This document shows positions 1 to 10,422 of a stretch of DNA of 23,386 nt, one piece after another. Each line of letters begins with the position of its first letter. Position 1 is the stretch's first letter. Source of the DNA: Fragilaria radians (taxonomy: Eukaryota; Bacillariophyta; Fragilariophyceae; Fragilariales; Fragilariaceae). The notes under the pieces are model-generated. The model saw only the letters and a program-made list of their open reading frames with translations. It was not told the DNA's origin and did not search any database. The position numbers and the translations under genes are program-made. The stretch covers positions 165,139-188,524 of the forward strand of contig CAAAJI010000081.1 of the NCBI GenBank assembly GCA_900642245.1. Direction: 5' to 3'.

Positions 1-1301
1 GTCTGAATAAGTCACCAATCGAAACCTGGCGGTCTGGCAAAAAGCCAAATTTTGCAAACTTGATATAGCGGCCTCACGAGTCTCTTGAATGGACTCAGTA
101 ACAGCTAATTTCACCAAAGTTGCAAGCACTTTATCATTATTTGCCATAGATACTTGATTTTCGGGACAACTAGCTAGATCCATTAGCGTAATACTAGCGT
201 ACTCCTTACACTTTTCTGTAGTCTTTATCACTGCAACTCTCATAATCGTCTCGAGAAATCCATTGTAATGAAACAGGTAAGCCTTGTTTTCATCTTTGTT
301 GGCAAGATTTGAAATTGTCTTCATTCTGAATGCTTTAGCTTCATAATCACAAACTTTTCCGACACGACTAAGCGTTTCAACCATCCCAGGACATCTTACC
401 AAACTCGTTCTCAGCGTCAATATTCTAGATAGGTAGTATAATATTTTGGAAATCGCCAATACGATTGAATCCGAATGTTGTATCGCTCCTTCATCCGCGT
501 TTTCAATAATCTCTAGCAACCAAGGAATGAAAGATATTTGGATGGAATCCAGAGCATCGCAAACATTTTGGGGTGATGCCCGGAATACCATTTCAAGTGC
601 TGCGCAGATCATGCGAATTTCATCATCATTATTCGCTTTGGACAGTGTCATTGCTAGAACATTAGCAGCTCCGAATAGCAACTCTGCTCCATGTCGTGTT
701 TCATTCCAATGATCAAATTCATGACACATATTGGACAATATTACAACTCTTTTTTTGTCATTGATATTCCTTCTAAGGTCTGTTGCGCGAGGACATAGAA
801 TATTTTAGCGTTAAGAGGGTAAAGTGTAACAATTGTGAGAAATCACGCACCTTCCACAAGCTTCTTTGCAGCTGACAAGTTTTCGTTAGAAACTTTTCCT
901 ATGTCATTAGAATCGACTCTAATCGGCGATTCTTCTCTGACCGATCTTTCCGAACGAACAGACCTTTCCGGCTGTCTATTTTCGATTGCTGAATTAGACC
1001 ATATTGAAGAAACAGAAATCCCATCGGAATCTGATGCAACTGATGGAGGATAAAGCCGTATTCCAAGATTGTTGCAATGAGGAGGCGTTCTAGTCAAGGA
1101 TCGTTCCCTGGAATAGTTCGATCTGGATATAGTGGGTAAACTATCAACGGAAAGATGTCTCCTCCCTAACGATGGTAATTTCCTTTGTGCACTTTCGTGA
1201 TTACGATTTTCTCCTCTTCCGAAATTACCTTTTCTATTCTTGGGTTCTACTAATCGTCGACTGCTAAGAGATTTCGTCCGCCTTGAGAGAGATTCTGACA
1301 T
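1..1301 (-). CDS. ARM-like helical repeat protein, 5' part (two exons, continues past base 1)
   Basis: Seen: exon 1 runs 1301 to 851 and encodes 150 residues starting MSESLSRRTKSLSS, rich in Ser and Arg. A 71 bp intron (850-780) has donor GTGCGT and acceptor CAACAG. Splicing at these sites gives a phase-1 junction, and exon 2 stays open without a stop from 779 to base 1 (259 codons), so at least 410 residues are encoded. The exon 2 product is a series of amphipathic helices, with stretches such as ISNLANKDENKAYLF, ASITLMDLASCPENQ and AAISSLQNLAF. These have the Leu-Ala/Asn-Leu pattern of armadillo-type repeats. The N-terminal 150 residues look disordered, with many possible Ser phosphorylation sites. 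Inference: a scaffold or adaptor protein; no specific orthologue recognised. The start is the first ATG of the open frame, preceded by CAAATCACC. The C-terminus lies outside the window. Confidence 0.72.
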
Positions 1302-2403
1302 GGTGATTTGCCGTCTGGAATCAAGTTTTCATTTACGTTACAGAATTTTTGTATGCAATTTTGGTACAACTATTGGCACGAGCCAACATACGACAAATGG
1401 ATTCCCTTTGGTGCGCGTCGCAAAAAACAAGTATTGACTCAAATTTGGATTTCATAAACATGTAATTATTTCAACGGCTCGTAGGTCCCGGAACACTGAT
1501 ATGGAGAAGTACCTGATCGAATATGCAAGCGAAAGGTTATTTAATTTAAACAAAATGAAGAAAATGGTAGTAGAAAATAACGTATGGCATGTAGTCCCGG
1601 ATGCTACTGGATTGGTTTTGCATATTTCAATTATATCGAATTATCTGTATAGCATAATCGACAAAATTTTTGTTCTGTTTCTTACCTTCCAAATTCACTG
1701 AACTGTCTTCTTCATTATCGAATAAATTGACCGTAAACTACTCCAAAGTTGTGGAAATTCTTCAATCTCACCACCACCTCACAAATTTCTTGAGAATTAG
1801 TTTCTGCCACAAATGTTGATTGATACAAGCAGCCTCAAGTTTAAAGAATAACCAAGATTGTGCCAGGTATGAGTATTTTGACTATGATGTTTCCAAGCAC
1901 AAATGCTATTTTGTCTTGTTGATAATGGGGATTGTATTTTGAAGGGAAAATTGAAATCTTCCCATTTTTGCTCTGAAATTTCCTCCATCTTAAGCAGGCA
2001 CAGATTGTCCTAAAGATCTCAGGTAACAAAGGGAATGGGTGTAACTTTCTGCATTGAAGATTAAGGATGGAAATTGGGGTAGTTAATATTAAGAAATGCT
2101 TGGATAGATAAGTGAGACAGAAGCACAATCTTTCAACAAAATGTTGGTCCCGCGCATGTCTTTAAGTATTATTGAAATGTCACACAATCTCAATTGAAAT
2201 TATGTTTGATAATAATGGGAAGACCAATGTGTCCAGATTCCCCTCATCAAAGGAATAAACGTGATTGCCTTGCATCACAGGTGATTAGGAGGGGTAATAA
2301 GCTATGCCATATAAGATAAGTAAAACCGGGTCACATTTCAATCCTAAGTCAAAAGTTCTTGTTCAACAACAACAATTTACCATTGATTACAAATTGTGTT
2401 ACT
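1302..2403. other. Intergenic region, ARM-like gene promoter and TARBP1 3' flank
   Basis: About 1.1 kb of AT-rich DNA between the start of the minus-strand ARM-like gene and the stop codon of the minus-strand TARBP1 gene. It should hold the promoter of the former and the 3' UTR and terminator of the latter. Short reading frames (for example 1501-1701 plus and 1841-2128 minus) have no recognisable domains. I see no tRNA, repeat or transposon signature here. Confidence 0.5.
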
Positions 2404-5400
2404 TTAAGATATCTGCGGCGATCGAGACATAAGTTGCTTGGTATATTCCCAGATACAAATCGCGCCGCTGACATGAACATTCAACGATCGTATAATTCCA
2501 AGTTGGGGAATTTCTACACTTTGGTCAACCAATCGAAGAAACTCAACCGGTATCCCCTCCTTTTCTTTTCCTAGCAAAAGAAGTGTCTTTTCTGGAAAAG
2601 AAAAATGTTCGATTGAAATGCTAGACGATGTTTGTTCTAAACCGACAATAGTGTATCCATCTTCTTTCTTTTTCATGAGATATGACAGCAGTTTCTGTTT
2701 TGGGATAGGAATCGGTTAGATGACATAAGATGGCAGCGTAAAGAAGCTTTAAAGATACCGTCATTCAAGTGTCAATTAAATCAGGTATTCATAACAGATC
2801 TTGGTAATTATGACAATAATCATTCGGAGCTAAAATCATTCAAATGAGTTCATAGTTGCACTTACATCTTCCTTACATTCTTCAATGTTAATCCAATCAC
2901 CAGCACCGACACTTATACTCTTAAAATTGTCCATGCGAACGACGTTTAGATCGGGGATGACCAGGCGATCTGCCGCGAATATTTCTGCGGTTCGTGCAAG
3001 TCCTCCCAGATTCGGAACCTTATCAATCAGAGTGGCACAAATTATTAGATTTTGCCTCTTCTTTCCTGATGCGTTACGGAGCCTTTGTTCTCTGGATTCC
3101 TCAATAGCCAAATTCAACGCATCCAAAGGAACAATTTTTCTCTGAAAACTATCTAACAATTCAGGATCGTGTATAGGAGGAACCGTCATCTGCGAAGATG
3201 AAAGCATTTGCTCTACTTGTTTCCACTGAGGAGCCTCGTGTTCGTGGGCGTCAAGATATACGTCGGCAAGACACTTCTTTACAAGGTCGATTACGTGCTC
3301 CGGATCGGCTTCATCACTTTCATCAACTTTGCTACTGAACAGGCCCTCAACGGTGCAAGTTAAATCGACATCATATCCATTGAAAGCTCTCAATTGCTTG
3401 TTGCGAAGGCGTTTCATTTCTGAATTTTGATCTAAGAATCGATAAAGATTTTGAAGATACCAATTGTCATCGACATCATGAGAGCCATCTTCTCGAATAT
3501 TAGCGACCAAAGGGATTAATTCATAAACTAATAACTGAGCAATAGCCCGACTAAACCCTTGCGTAGAACTCAACCAAGGTATTACGCCACTTAGAATTTC
3601 ATGGAGTGTCAGATTCCCCTTTGTATCCCCGATTTCAAATTGACGAAAGAAATCAAGCTTATAATTTCCCACAATTAGATTACCTGCAATCACCATTAGC
3701 GACGATACCTGTTGCAGTGTCAAATTGGTGCGCTGAATTTCAGTAACAAGGCGTTTCCCAAAAATAGCGGGGTGCATTCTTGAGCATTGTATTGTAAATA
3801 CTTCCATGAAATAACGAATCTGCCCATGTAAATTCTGGTTGAAGGTTTCAAACAAGATATCACACACTTTATCAGCGATTTCATGCGTAGCGAATCTACT
3901 TAGAAGACATAAAGCTTGCCAACTTCGTATGCGTATGGAATAGTCTTCAGTGCCTGTCATTAGGCATGTTCCAGCTTTTAACGGCATGTAGCAGATGTTA
4001 TGCAGTAATTTCAAGATGATCGGATGAATCAAATCGACAAGGACTCGAAAATCTAATCCTTCGTCTGGTCCTGGCAGACGAGAGAAAAAAGCTAAAATGA
4101 AGCCTCGGGCAACGCTGGAGGCATTCGCATTTTCCGGAATCGATAAAGTCAGCGCTCGATCTTGAAGTAATCCAATCAATTCACTTTGATTGACGGAGGA
4201 TTCATCGATTTTGACTTCCTTGTGTACGAGAAGCTTGGTTATGAGCTCCATGTATGGGATAGCACTAATTCCAGAAGGCATGTCTTTCCCATCCCCGAGC
4301 CAACCAGCACAAATGTGACAAACGGCGGCTTTCAGGATGTGAGATCGGAATGTACCGGCAATCTCCATTAGCCTTAGGAAAGCTTTCCGAATAGGCGCTG
4401 AATAATCAGAGTTTTCTTCCAAACGTTGGTATTCTTCATACAGCAGAAGGGGTCGAAATAATAGAGAACATAGTCCATTAAGCATATATGTCGTGTGGGC
4501 GGAAGTAGAAGTATCTTCCATAGCAGCAAGCAGAATACCAATCACCGTTTCGAGATGAGATGAGTACGAATCTGATGCGTCATCATTTAATTCGGACCAT
4601 GAAGCTGCAGAGACCCTAACACTATCAAATAGAGGTACTATAGCATCAATTGGTGTCGCCTCAACCAAATCCCGAGCGCGTAAGAAAACATTTTCGAGCA
4701 AAGGAAGATTCTCTCTATTTGGTCCATTCTCCAACAACTTTGCTAGAAGCAGTGATAAACATCCCCATCTAGAATAATGAAAGATTGATCTTGCAGTCTG
4801 TTCTTCAAGTTTCTTTGCAGGATTTCCTGTTCCGACGTACTCGAGTTCCAACATTTGAGCACAACAGCTAGACGTAGAAATACCGAGTTTGCTGATTGAA
4901 ACATATGCTCCACATGATAACGCTGCGTACATGATGGACGTATGGGTCACGATATCCAAGGAATCCGAACTTTTAGAATGCATGATAAATGTCAATGAAT
5001 TATGTAAGAGTGTCTCAACAGCATTTGAGATGGCGTTGCTAGACGGGTAGGATTCTGCAAATACCTTTAACTGCCCAATTATCAGAGCAAACATCTTTGA
5101 TGTTTTATGTGTAATACTACAACGTGCGCTGCTGACACCATCCAAATCCTCACAATCCTGCCGAGAGATCAAGACATCAATATAATTAAGAAGGAAACCA
5201 ACCACATTTGACAGGAGCTGTTCCACCTGATGAGGAGGAGGTAACATTTGCTGTGTTTCCCGATGCACAAGAAGATCTCCATTTCCCAAACCACTCAACG
5301 CTTGAATTCGGCAACCATATTCAAGAAGGATAACAGAGCGTGTAGCCTTTTCGGCATTAAACCATTTCAATTCTTTGGATGGAATATGTGACAACCCTTT

Positions 5401-7497
5401 ATTTATTGCAGGCCACAACAGTGAGCTTACTTCAGATGGACTGGAAAGACAGGCTAATAGTACGATTGCAGAGCCCATCAAGCGTTCGGAGTCTAAAGAA
5501 GCAATGCAATCCCACGTTTCTTGACTGCGAGGAAGTATTTGCAGTTGAACAAAGGCAGAGGCACATGCTGCTGCTGCCGTTGAAGCCCATCCCTTCCCAT
5601 TGAGAGAATCGAGAGAACTTATCCAACCTCCAAGTGCCCCATAAATTGGGTGATTAAGTGGATCGCCATTTACATTGGAAAGGTCCAATGGGTACAGGGT
5701 TAGAACACGGAGTACAACGTTTGGGTCAATTGCATCATAAAAGTGACATCTTTCAAGTATCCTAGCCAGAGCCTCTAAAATACCGATACGATACGTTATG
5801 ATAATGGATCCACTACCAAAAAGGACTTGTAGGGCGGCAACGGCATTCGAAAGCACCTTTGAGGTAATGGAGGCTGGGTTCTTTGTAGTTTCAGAATGTA
5901 AGGCTTGGGAAGTGGCTGTCAAAACTTGTAATGCGAATTTGGGACGTAAATTTAAAATTGTCTTGGAGTTGAGAACCCCTGCGATGAATTTTGAAAGCTG
6001 AGATTCATGCAAGCAAGAAACATAGGAAATCAAGAACTCTTGAAACTTTGGCATGAGATCTTGGACTTTGATTCTTCCATTTTCTTCGTAATTCATATTT
6101 GTCCCAATTGAAGCTGCTAACGTATCAAAGGAGGGAATAATCACCTCTAGAACGAATTCTGTCTCAACAAGACTAAGTGGGGCTCCATGTAACAAATCAG
6201 CTTTTGACTTTATGGAATGCTTCTTTCTAGGAGTCCGTTGCAGAGCTAACTTTCGCGGATCAATAAATTCAGTTGTTTCATTTGACGCGGGAATGTTAAT
6301 ACCAGTTCGGCTATTTAAAAATCGGAAGTGCACCAATTTACGTAAGACAGGAGTTTCCGACAAGAACAAACGACTAAATAAAGCTGCGATCCAACTCCAT
6401 GACATCATCGGAGGAGAAACGTGAATGATTTCTTGATTTTCTTTGCCTCTCCGTGATGCTTCTCGGCATAGTTCGGCTACTGTATCCCAAACTTGATCAA
6501 TCAAATGCTGTTCTTGTTCCATCTCAAAGGTTTCAAAGCATAATAGGTACTTCATCCAGAGCATCCTTTGGTTCATCGTACTATCGGTGGAGGTTACGAA
6601 TCGGGTATCACAATCTACTACAGTGCGCAGGAGGTATAATCCCCTCCTTCGTAAACATTCTGATTGCGCCATGTCGGGATGTAGAAACTTTCCACCTTTT
6701 ACCATCACATCATTACCACAGTGCAATAAAAATGATAGAAATTTCCATAGTAGACAAGTTTCAGCTTCTTTCACAATGCCTTCATTCCAAAACGGTGACG
6801 ACGATTGTAAAAGTATGCACAACACAGCGGAAGTTAACATTGCACTTTCTGTAGGAGGAGAATTTGTTGAGGATATTATCTGCTCCATCCGAATCACACA
6901 TTCCTTCCATACGATCGATATTGGTTCCAAGTATGATGAATTTATCAATATGGGAAGAAGCCACGTTGTAACGGGCCGCAATGATTCAGGTGATGTCATA
7001 CCATCCAAAATATGATGGACCAACAGTTTTGGGACAGGACAGATGCCATTCAATCGGGCTATGATTCGACATGCCCATATCTGAGGAATGTTTTGCAGTA
7101 AGGAAGTGTCATCCAAAATCGATGTGTTATTTGGTATGAAATCTAAGAATACAGCATCCAACATTGCTTCTTGCAATTCCTTACTTTCCGAATATTGAGA
7201 CCCTGCAGAAGAATTTTGCAATAGCGGCAACAGTACTTTAATGAGTCGATCGAATCCCACCACACCGTATAATTGATACTGAAGTGACATTAAGAATTGC
7301 TGCGGATTCTTAGTTTCAGTCAAGGGAACTGTGAGTTCGAAAGTGGACGCATCTGTGCTAGCATTGGAATCGACCTGATAGTTTGATAAAACTGCATCTA
7401 TTAGTGAATTTTGGACAGGTATAAGCTGGCGTAATGTTAGTGAGGAATGGATGCTTGATGATAGAGCTTGAAGTCGTTGCCATGGATCGGATGACAT
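2404..7497 (-). CDS. TARBP1: tRNA (guanosine-2'-O-)-methyltransferase, TARBP1/Trm3 family, complete, two exons
   Basis: Known family role: Trm3/TARBP1 methylates the 2'-O of G18 in the tRNA D-loop, using S-adenosylmethionine. Seen: exon 1 (7497-2866) encodes 1544 residues. A 171 bp intron (2865-2695) has donor GTAAGTG and acceptor AAACAG. Exon 2 (2694-2404) adds 96 residues in phase 0, giving 1640 residues, close to human TARBP1 (about 1,620). Residues 1 to about 1450 are alpha-helical HEAT/ARM-like sequence. The SpoU/TrmH knotted methylase domain is C-terminal: motif 1 NLGGLART at about 1496-1503, motif 2 LLLLGKEKEGIP at about 1582-1593, motif 3 IPQLGIIRSLNVHVSGA at about 1606-1622. The intron splits the catalytic domain between motifs 1 and 2; without splicing the frame stops within ten codons and motifs 2 and 3 are lost. 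The N-terminal 249 codons recur at 12747-13493. It is divergent from the gene at 8048. Confidence 0.93.
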
Positions 7498-8047
7498 GTA
7501 GTTTTGCTAGTTGTTGGTTTTTCCTCTCCCGACATACAATTTCAAGGACTTTTGAATGGAGGATAAATCAACATGCATTTTGTTGATAGTATCGAGCATA
7601 GCAAGTATTTTTCGGTAACGTTACTTATGTACTGTAAATATAGTAGAGCTTTTTTTGCTCAGATTCAGTGTCTCTCTCATCATCTAAAATCCATTGTTGA
7701 CTCAAAACCCATTTTAGTCTCGATTGGACTCACAACCCTTTTCATTCAGGTGAGGAACCATGTCCTATTACAAATTGTTATGTGAAACCCAGTTCAAGGG
7801 TCACGACTGAGAATTCAATTTCGTGTGTAACGAGATACGCCCATCAGCACTCCTTTGCATTCTTTATGTACGATGAAGTATCGTCGTCGAAGGCTTCTAC
7901 ATTGCTTCAGCAGTGCTAAAATCCACCCTGGATTATCACCTAACATTTGTCTAACCAAAAATCCTTCTCTTGATGAACCTTCCCTGCTTTAACCTATCTA
8001 ATTGATACACTCTTTCCAGACACTTGATTCTCAAGAGCATAGTAAGC
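7498..8047. promoter_or_regulatory. Bidirectional promoter region between TARBP1 and the unknown gene, copy A
   Basis: A 550 bp interval separates two divergent starts: TARBP1 (ATG at 7497, minus) and the unknown gene (ATG at 8048, plus). It is conserved as 13494-14033 with small indels. A pyrimidine run ending CTCTTTCCAG just before 8020 looks like a 3' splice site, so the plus-strand gene may have a 5' UTR intron. A short upstream reading frame starts at ATG 7973 and stops at TGA 8003-8005. No specific transcription factor site is identified. Confidence 0.5.
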
Positions 8048-8983
8048 ATGCCTGGTCCCAAGATGGGTCCTCGTCCCGCCGATTTTAACGAATCGGTTGT
8101 TCGTCAAAGTCCCACTTATCAAAAATGGCTGACTATGTCAACAGGTGAACGACTTCGCTATGCATGTCGTGACTTCGTCAAAGGACAAGGAGATGACGAG
8201 GAGCGATTGATGCGACGTATCATGATTGCTCGTCGCAACAATTTACGAGATCACGATACACTCAAACGAGTACGTGCTATTGTATGCAACTCCTCCCCCC
8301 AGAATCACGAAGTTTGGCCATTCAATGCGTCATCGTGTGATCCACCCGATGCTTGTGAAATGACTGCCACATCTCAATTGCATCCACCGCAACCAAAGGC
8401 CACGAAGCGTCGCAAGGCTACTCATGCGACGCCAATTATTGATGATCAGGTGGCTTCCGAAATGGATGTAGAAGCAGTGGAAGCAACACGATCATACCGG
8501 ATGTGGCAAGCATTGGAGGATGGACAAGAGTTTGTTTACAATCAAAAGTATATCAAGGGAAAACCTTCACACGATTGGTTGTTGCGAAAGAATATCTGGA
8601 GAAGAATGCGCTACCGTAGAGAAAACAAAAAGATGGTCCAAGCAATCATGCAGTCAACAGTCGTCCCAATGGCTCCGTATCATGAAACATCTAGTTACGA
8701 AACTTCCGAAACAGCAGCCTTACTTATGAGTTCCAATATGGATGCCGCGACTGAACTTGTAGTGTCTGGTCAAATGCATCCATCAATGGTTGGAATGGAT
8801 GATACGGATCCAAATACAACTACTATGATTGATGATGCCCTTCTAGCTAGTGCTGCTGCAGCGGTTGATAAGGTTCAGCACATTCACAAGTCGGTTGTTG
8901 ACGCTGCTGTTGCAGCTGCTGAATCATACGTCAAGAGTAATGTAGATAGCCAAGTAGGAAAGGGAGCACAATATGAATTGTAA
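8048..8983 (+). CDS. Uncharacterised basic protein with a repeated Y-x2-W...G...KG module, copy A
   Basis: No known family recognised. Seen: 311 residues starting MPGPKMGPRPADF. Two segments resemble each other: residues 22-65 (core YQKWLTMSTGERLRY, then FVKG, then LMRRIMIARRNN) and 149-193 (core YRMWQALEDGQEFVY, then YIKG, then LLRKNIWRRMRYRREN). Shared positions include Tyr, Trp three residues later, Gly-Glu/Gln, Tyr, Lys-Gly and a final Arg-rich helix, suggesting an internal domain duplication. Between them lies a polar linker with a possible nuclear localisation signal, KATKRRK (117-123). The C-terminal quarter has an Ala-rich helix (about 270-297). I chose ATG 8048 because it is the first start shared with copy B; an upstream in-frame extension is closed by TGA at 8003 in this copy. 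Inference: a nuclear, possibly nucleic-acid-binding protein. The divergent arrangement with TARBP1 hints at shared expression, nothing more. Confidence 0.8.
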   Translation: MPGPKMGPRPADFNESVVRQSPTYQKWLTMSTGERLRYACRDFVKGQGDDEERLMRRIMIARRNNLRDHDTLKRVRAIVCNSSPQNHEVWPFNASSCDPPDACEMTATSQLHPPQPKATKRRKATHATPIIDDQVASEMDVEAVEATRSYRMWQALEDGQEFVYNQKYIKGKPSHDWLLRKNIWRRMRYRRENKKMVQAIMQSTVVPMAPYHETSSYETSETAALLMSSNMDAATELVVSGQMHPSMVGMDDTDPNTTTMIDDALLASAAAAVDKVQHIHKSVVDAAVAAAESYVKSNVDSQVGKGAQYEL

Positions 8984-10275
8984 AGAAAAAATGAAATACC
9001 TCATCGGTATTTGATTCTCAACCGTGGTAGAGTTTAATAAATCGAGAGATCAGGAATCAGACTATATTTGTCTTCATGGTGGATTACATTTTTCTAAAAC
9101 GAAAAAGGCTAATCATATTCCTATCCTTTGAATTTGTCATTGAAATAAGTATAAGTCATATAGTCTTACAGACGAATCAGTAGTTTCATCATTCTTATTT
9201 GGCTACAATTAGCACTAGTTATAATTATTGAGTATTTGAATATCAGAAAAACCTAATCGGAATCAGAGTCCACTTTTTCTCAACGCTCAACTGATCTTTA
9301 TACATATGCTACAACTCATTTCTACAAAATTCTTCTACCTCACATAGAACAAGTAGACCAACTCATTTTTAGAAAATGATACGTCTGAACTTCATTTTTG
9401 TGAGGAACCTATTTTATAAGACACAAGTTTATGAATGTCGCTGAGCATTTTGGCAAGTCAGTGATTTCTGTTTCCGTACTAAGTGGCTTGAGACAAATTT
9501 CAAGCAATAAGACGTCCTATTTGAGATTCCTCATTATCTAGGAGTGTGGGTTACTAGGTATAATTACAATTCGGAAGCTATGCCATACGTTTGGACATAT
9601 GTAGCACATACATTTGCAGCCAATCAACTGATATTAAAGAATGCAAAACCTTGAAATTGAAGAGAACTTTATGGAACAAGTTGGACCACATCATGTTGCT
9701 ATCCAGCTTCTGAGCATTCCAGGCACTTCATTATCCTCTAGGATGAATGCCCTAAGGAAGTTCTTCTGCAAGTTTGAGATCCTGATATTGCTCAAGGAAT
9801 CTAGAGTCAAGACAAAAGTGTTCTGAACCTACATTAAGCATCACTGGAAGTAGGCATTGGACAAAGAAGGTTTGTAACTTCCTTACAATGATCTCTCATA
9901 GTCCATAATAAGATATAAAGTATTAAGATGCACCCCTAAAATCCGCATGAAAAATTAGTATATAGCATTTTACAGATTGGACTTAATAATTCTTAACAAT
10001 ATTCTTTAGAAATGTGGAATTACCCCTTCAGCCATTCGCTCTTTTCAGGAAGAACCCAAAAGCCATATCTGGGTAAGGTCATCAAGACTCTAGATCAAGC
10101 CAAAGATCTAGCTGGCATGAAAAAAAGATGTGACAAATATCAACATTTTTGAAGTGTCGTGGAATTGTAATATAGTAAAATAGAAATACAAGTGTTAGTA
10201 AGGTCGTTGTTTAGAAAAACCAAAATAATCTATATTTATCGATAAAAAGTTAGCCAAATAAATTGGAAGTAAACT
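8984..10275. other. Intergenic region between the unknown gene and CRAL-TRIO alpha, copy A
   Basis: About 1.3 kb, beginning with the 3' flank of the unknown gene (AATAAA-containing stretch TTTAATAAATCG near 9033). It is nearly as similar to copy B (14970-16197) as the coding regions are, but carries several indels: about 48 bp near 9118-9166 absent from B, about 18 bp near 10160, and about 20 bp extra in B near 16115. A 61-codon frame at 9641-9826 is open in both copies but shows no sign of selection. No RNA gene or transposon signature seen. Confidence 0.5.
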
Positions 10276-10422
10276 AATCCGAACATGAAAACATGAAAAC
10301 GCACACCAACAGCTGTCGACACAAAACACATGTTTTTCCACCATCCCTACTTTTCAAAATTAACGGATTGACCGTGTGATTTGTTGTCAACGTTCTGACT
10401 CCCTTCGACACCTAAACGAATC
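10276..10422 (+). promoter_or_regulatory. Conserved CRAL-TRIO upstream region, alpha copy A
   Basis: Blocks shared by the upstream regions of all three CRAL-TRIO genes in the window: AATCCGAACAT, then ACACCAACAGC(T/C)GTCGACA, then CGTGTGATTT, and a 20-base block CTTCGACAC.TAAACG.ATC directly abutting the ATG (10403-10422). Conservation among paralogues that differ elsewhere in this interval suggests core promoter, 5' UTR or start-context function. The direct octamer repeat ATGAAAAC ATGAAAAC lies at about 10285-10300. Confidence 0.5.

Noticed and set aside
843..850. Ending the first gene at the stop after residue 152 (843-1301 as a complete 152-residue protein).
   Set aside because: A good donor at 850 and acceptor at 780 join it to 259 further open codons with repeat-like helical sequence, so the stop lies in an intron.
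1841..2128. 95-codon minus-strand frame between the ARM-like gene and TARBP1.
   Set aside because: Low-complexity hydrophobic translation, no motif, and length unremarkable for AT-rich DNA with permissive starts.
2836..2865. Ending TARBP1 at the unspliced stop (1553 residues).
   Set aside because: It would remove SpoU motifs 2 and 3, which lie intact in the exon at 2404-2694 with matching phase.
9641..9826. 61-codon frame conserved in both copies (also 15569-15754).
   Set aside because: Four of five base changes between copies alter the protein, the surrounding non-coding DNA is equally conserved, and no domain is recognised. Conservation reflects the recent common origin of the blocks.
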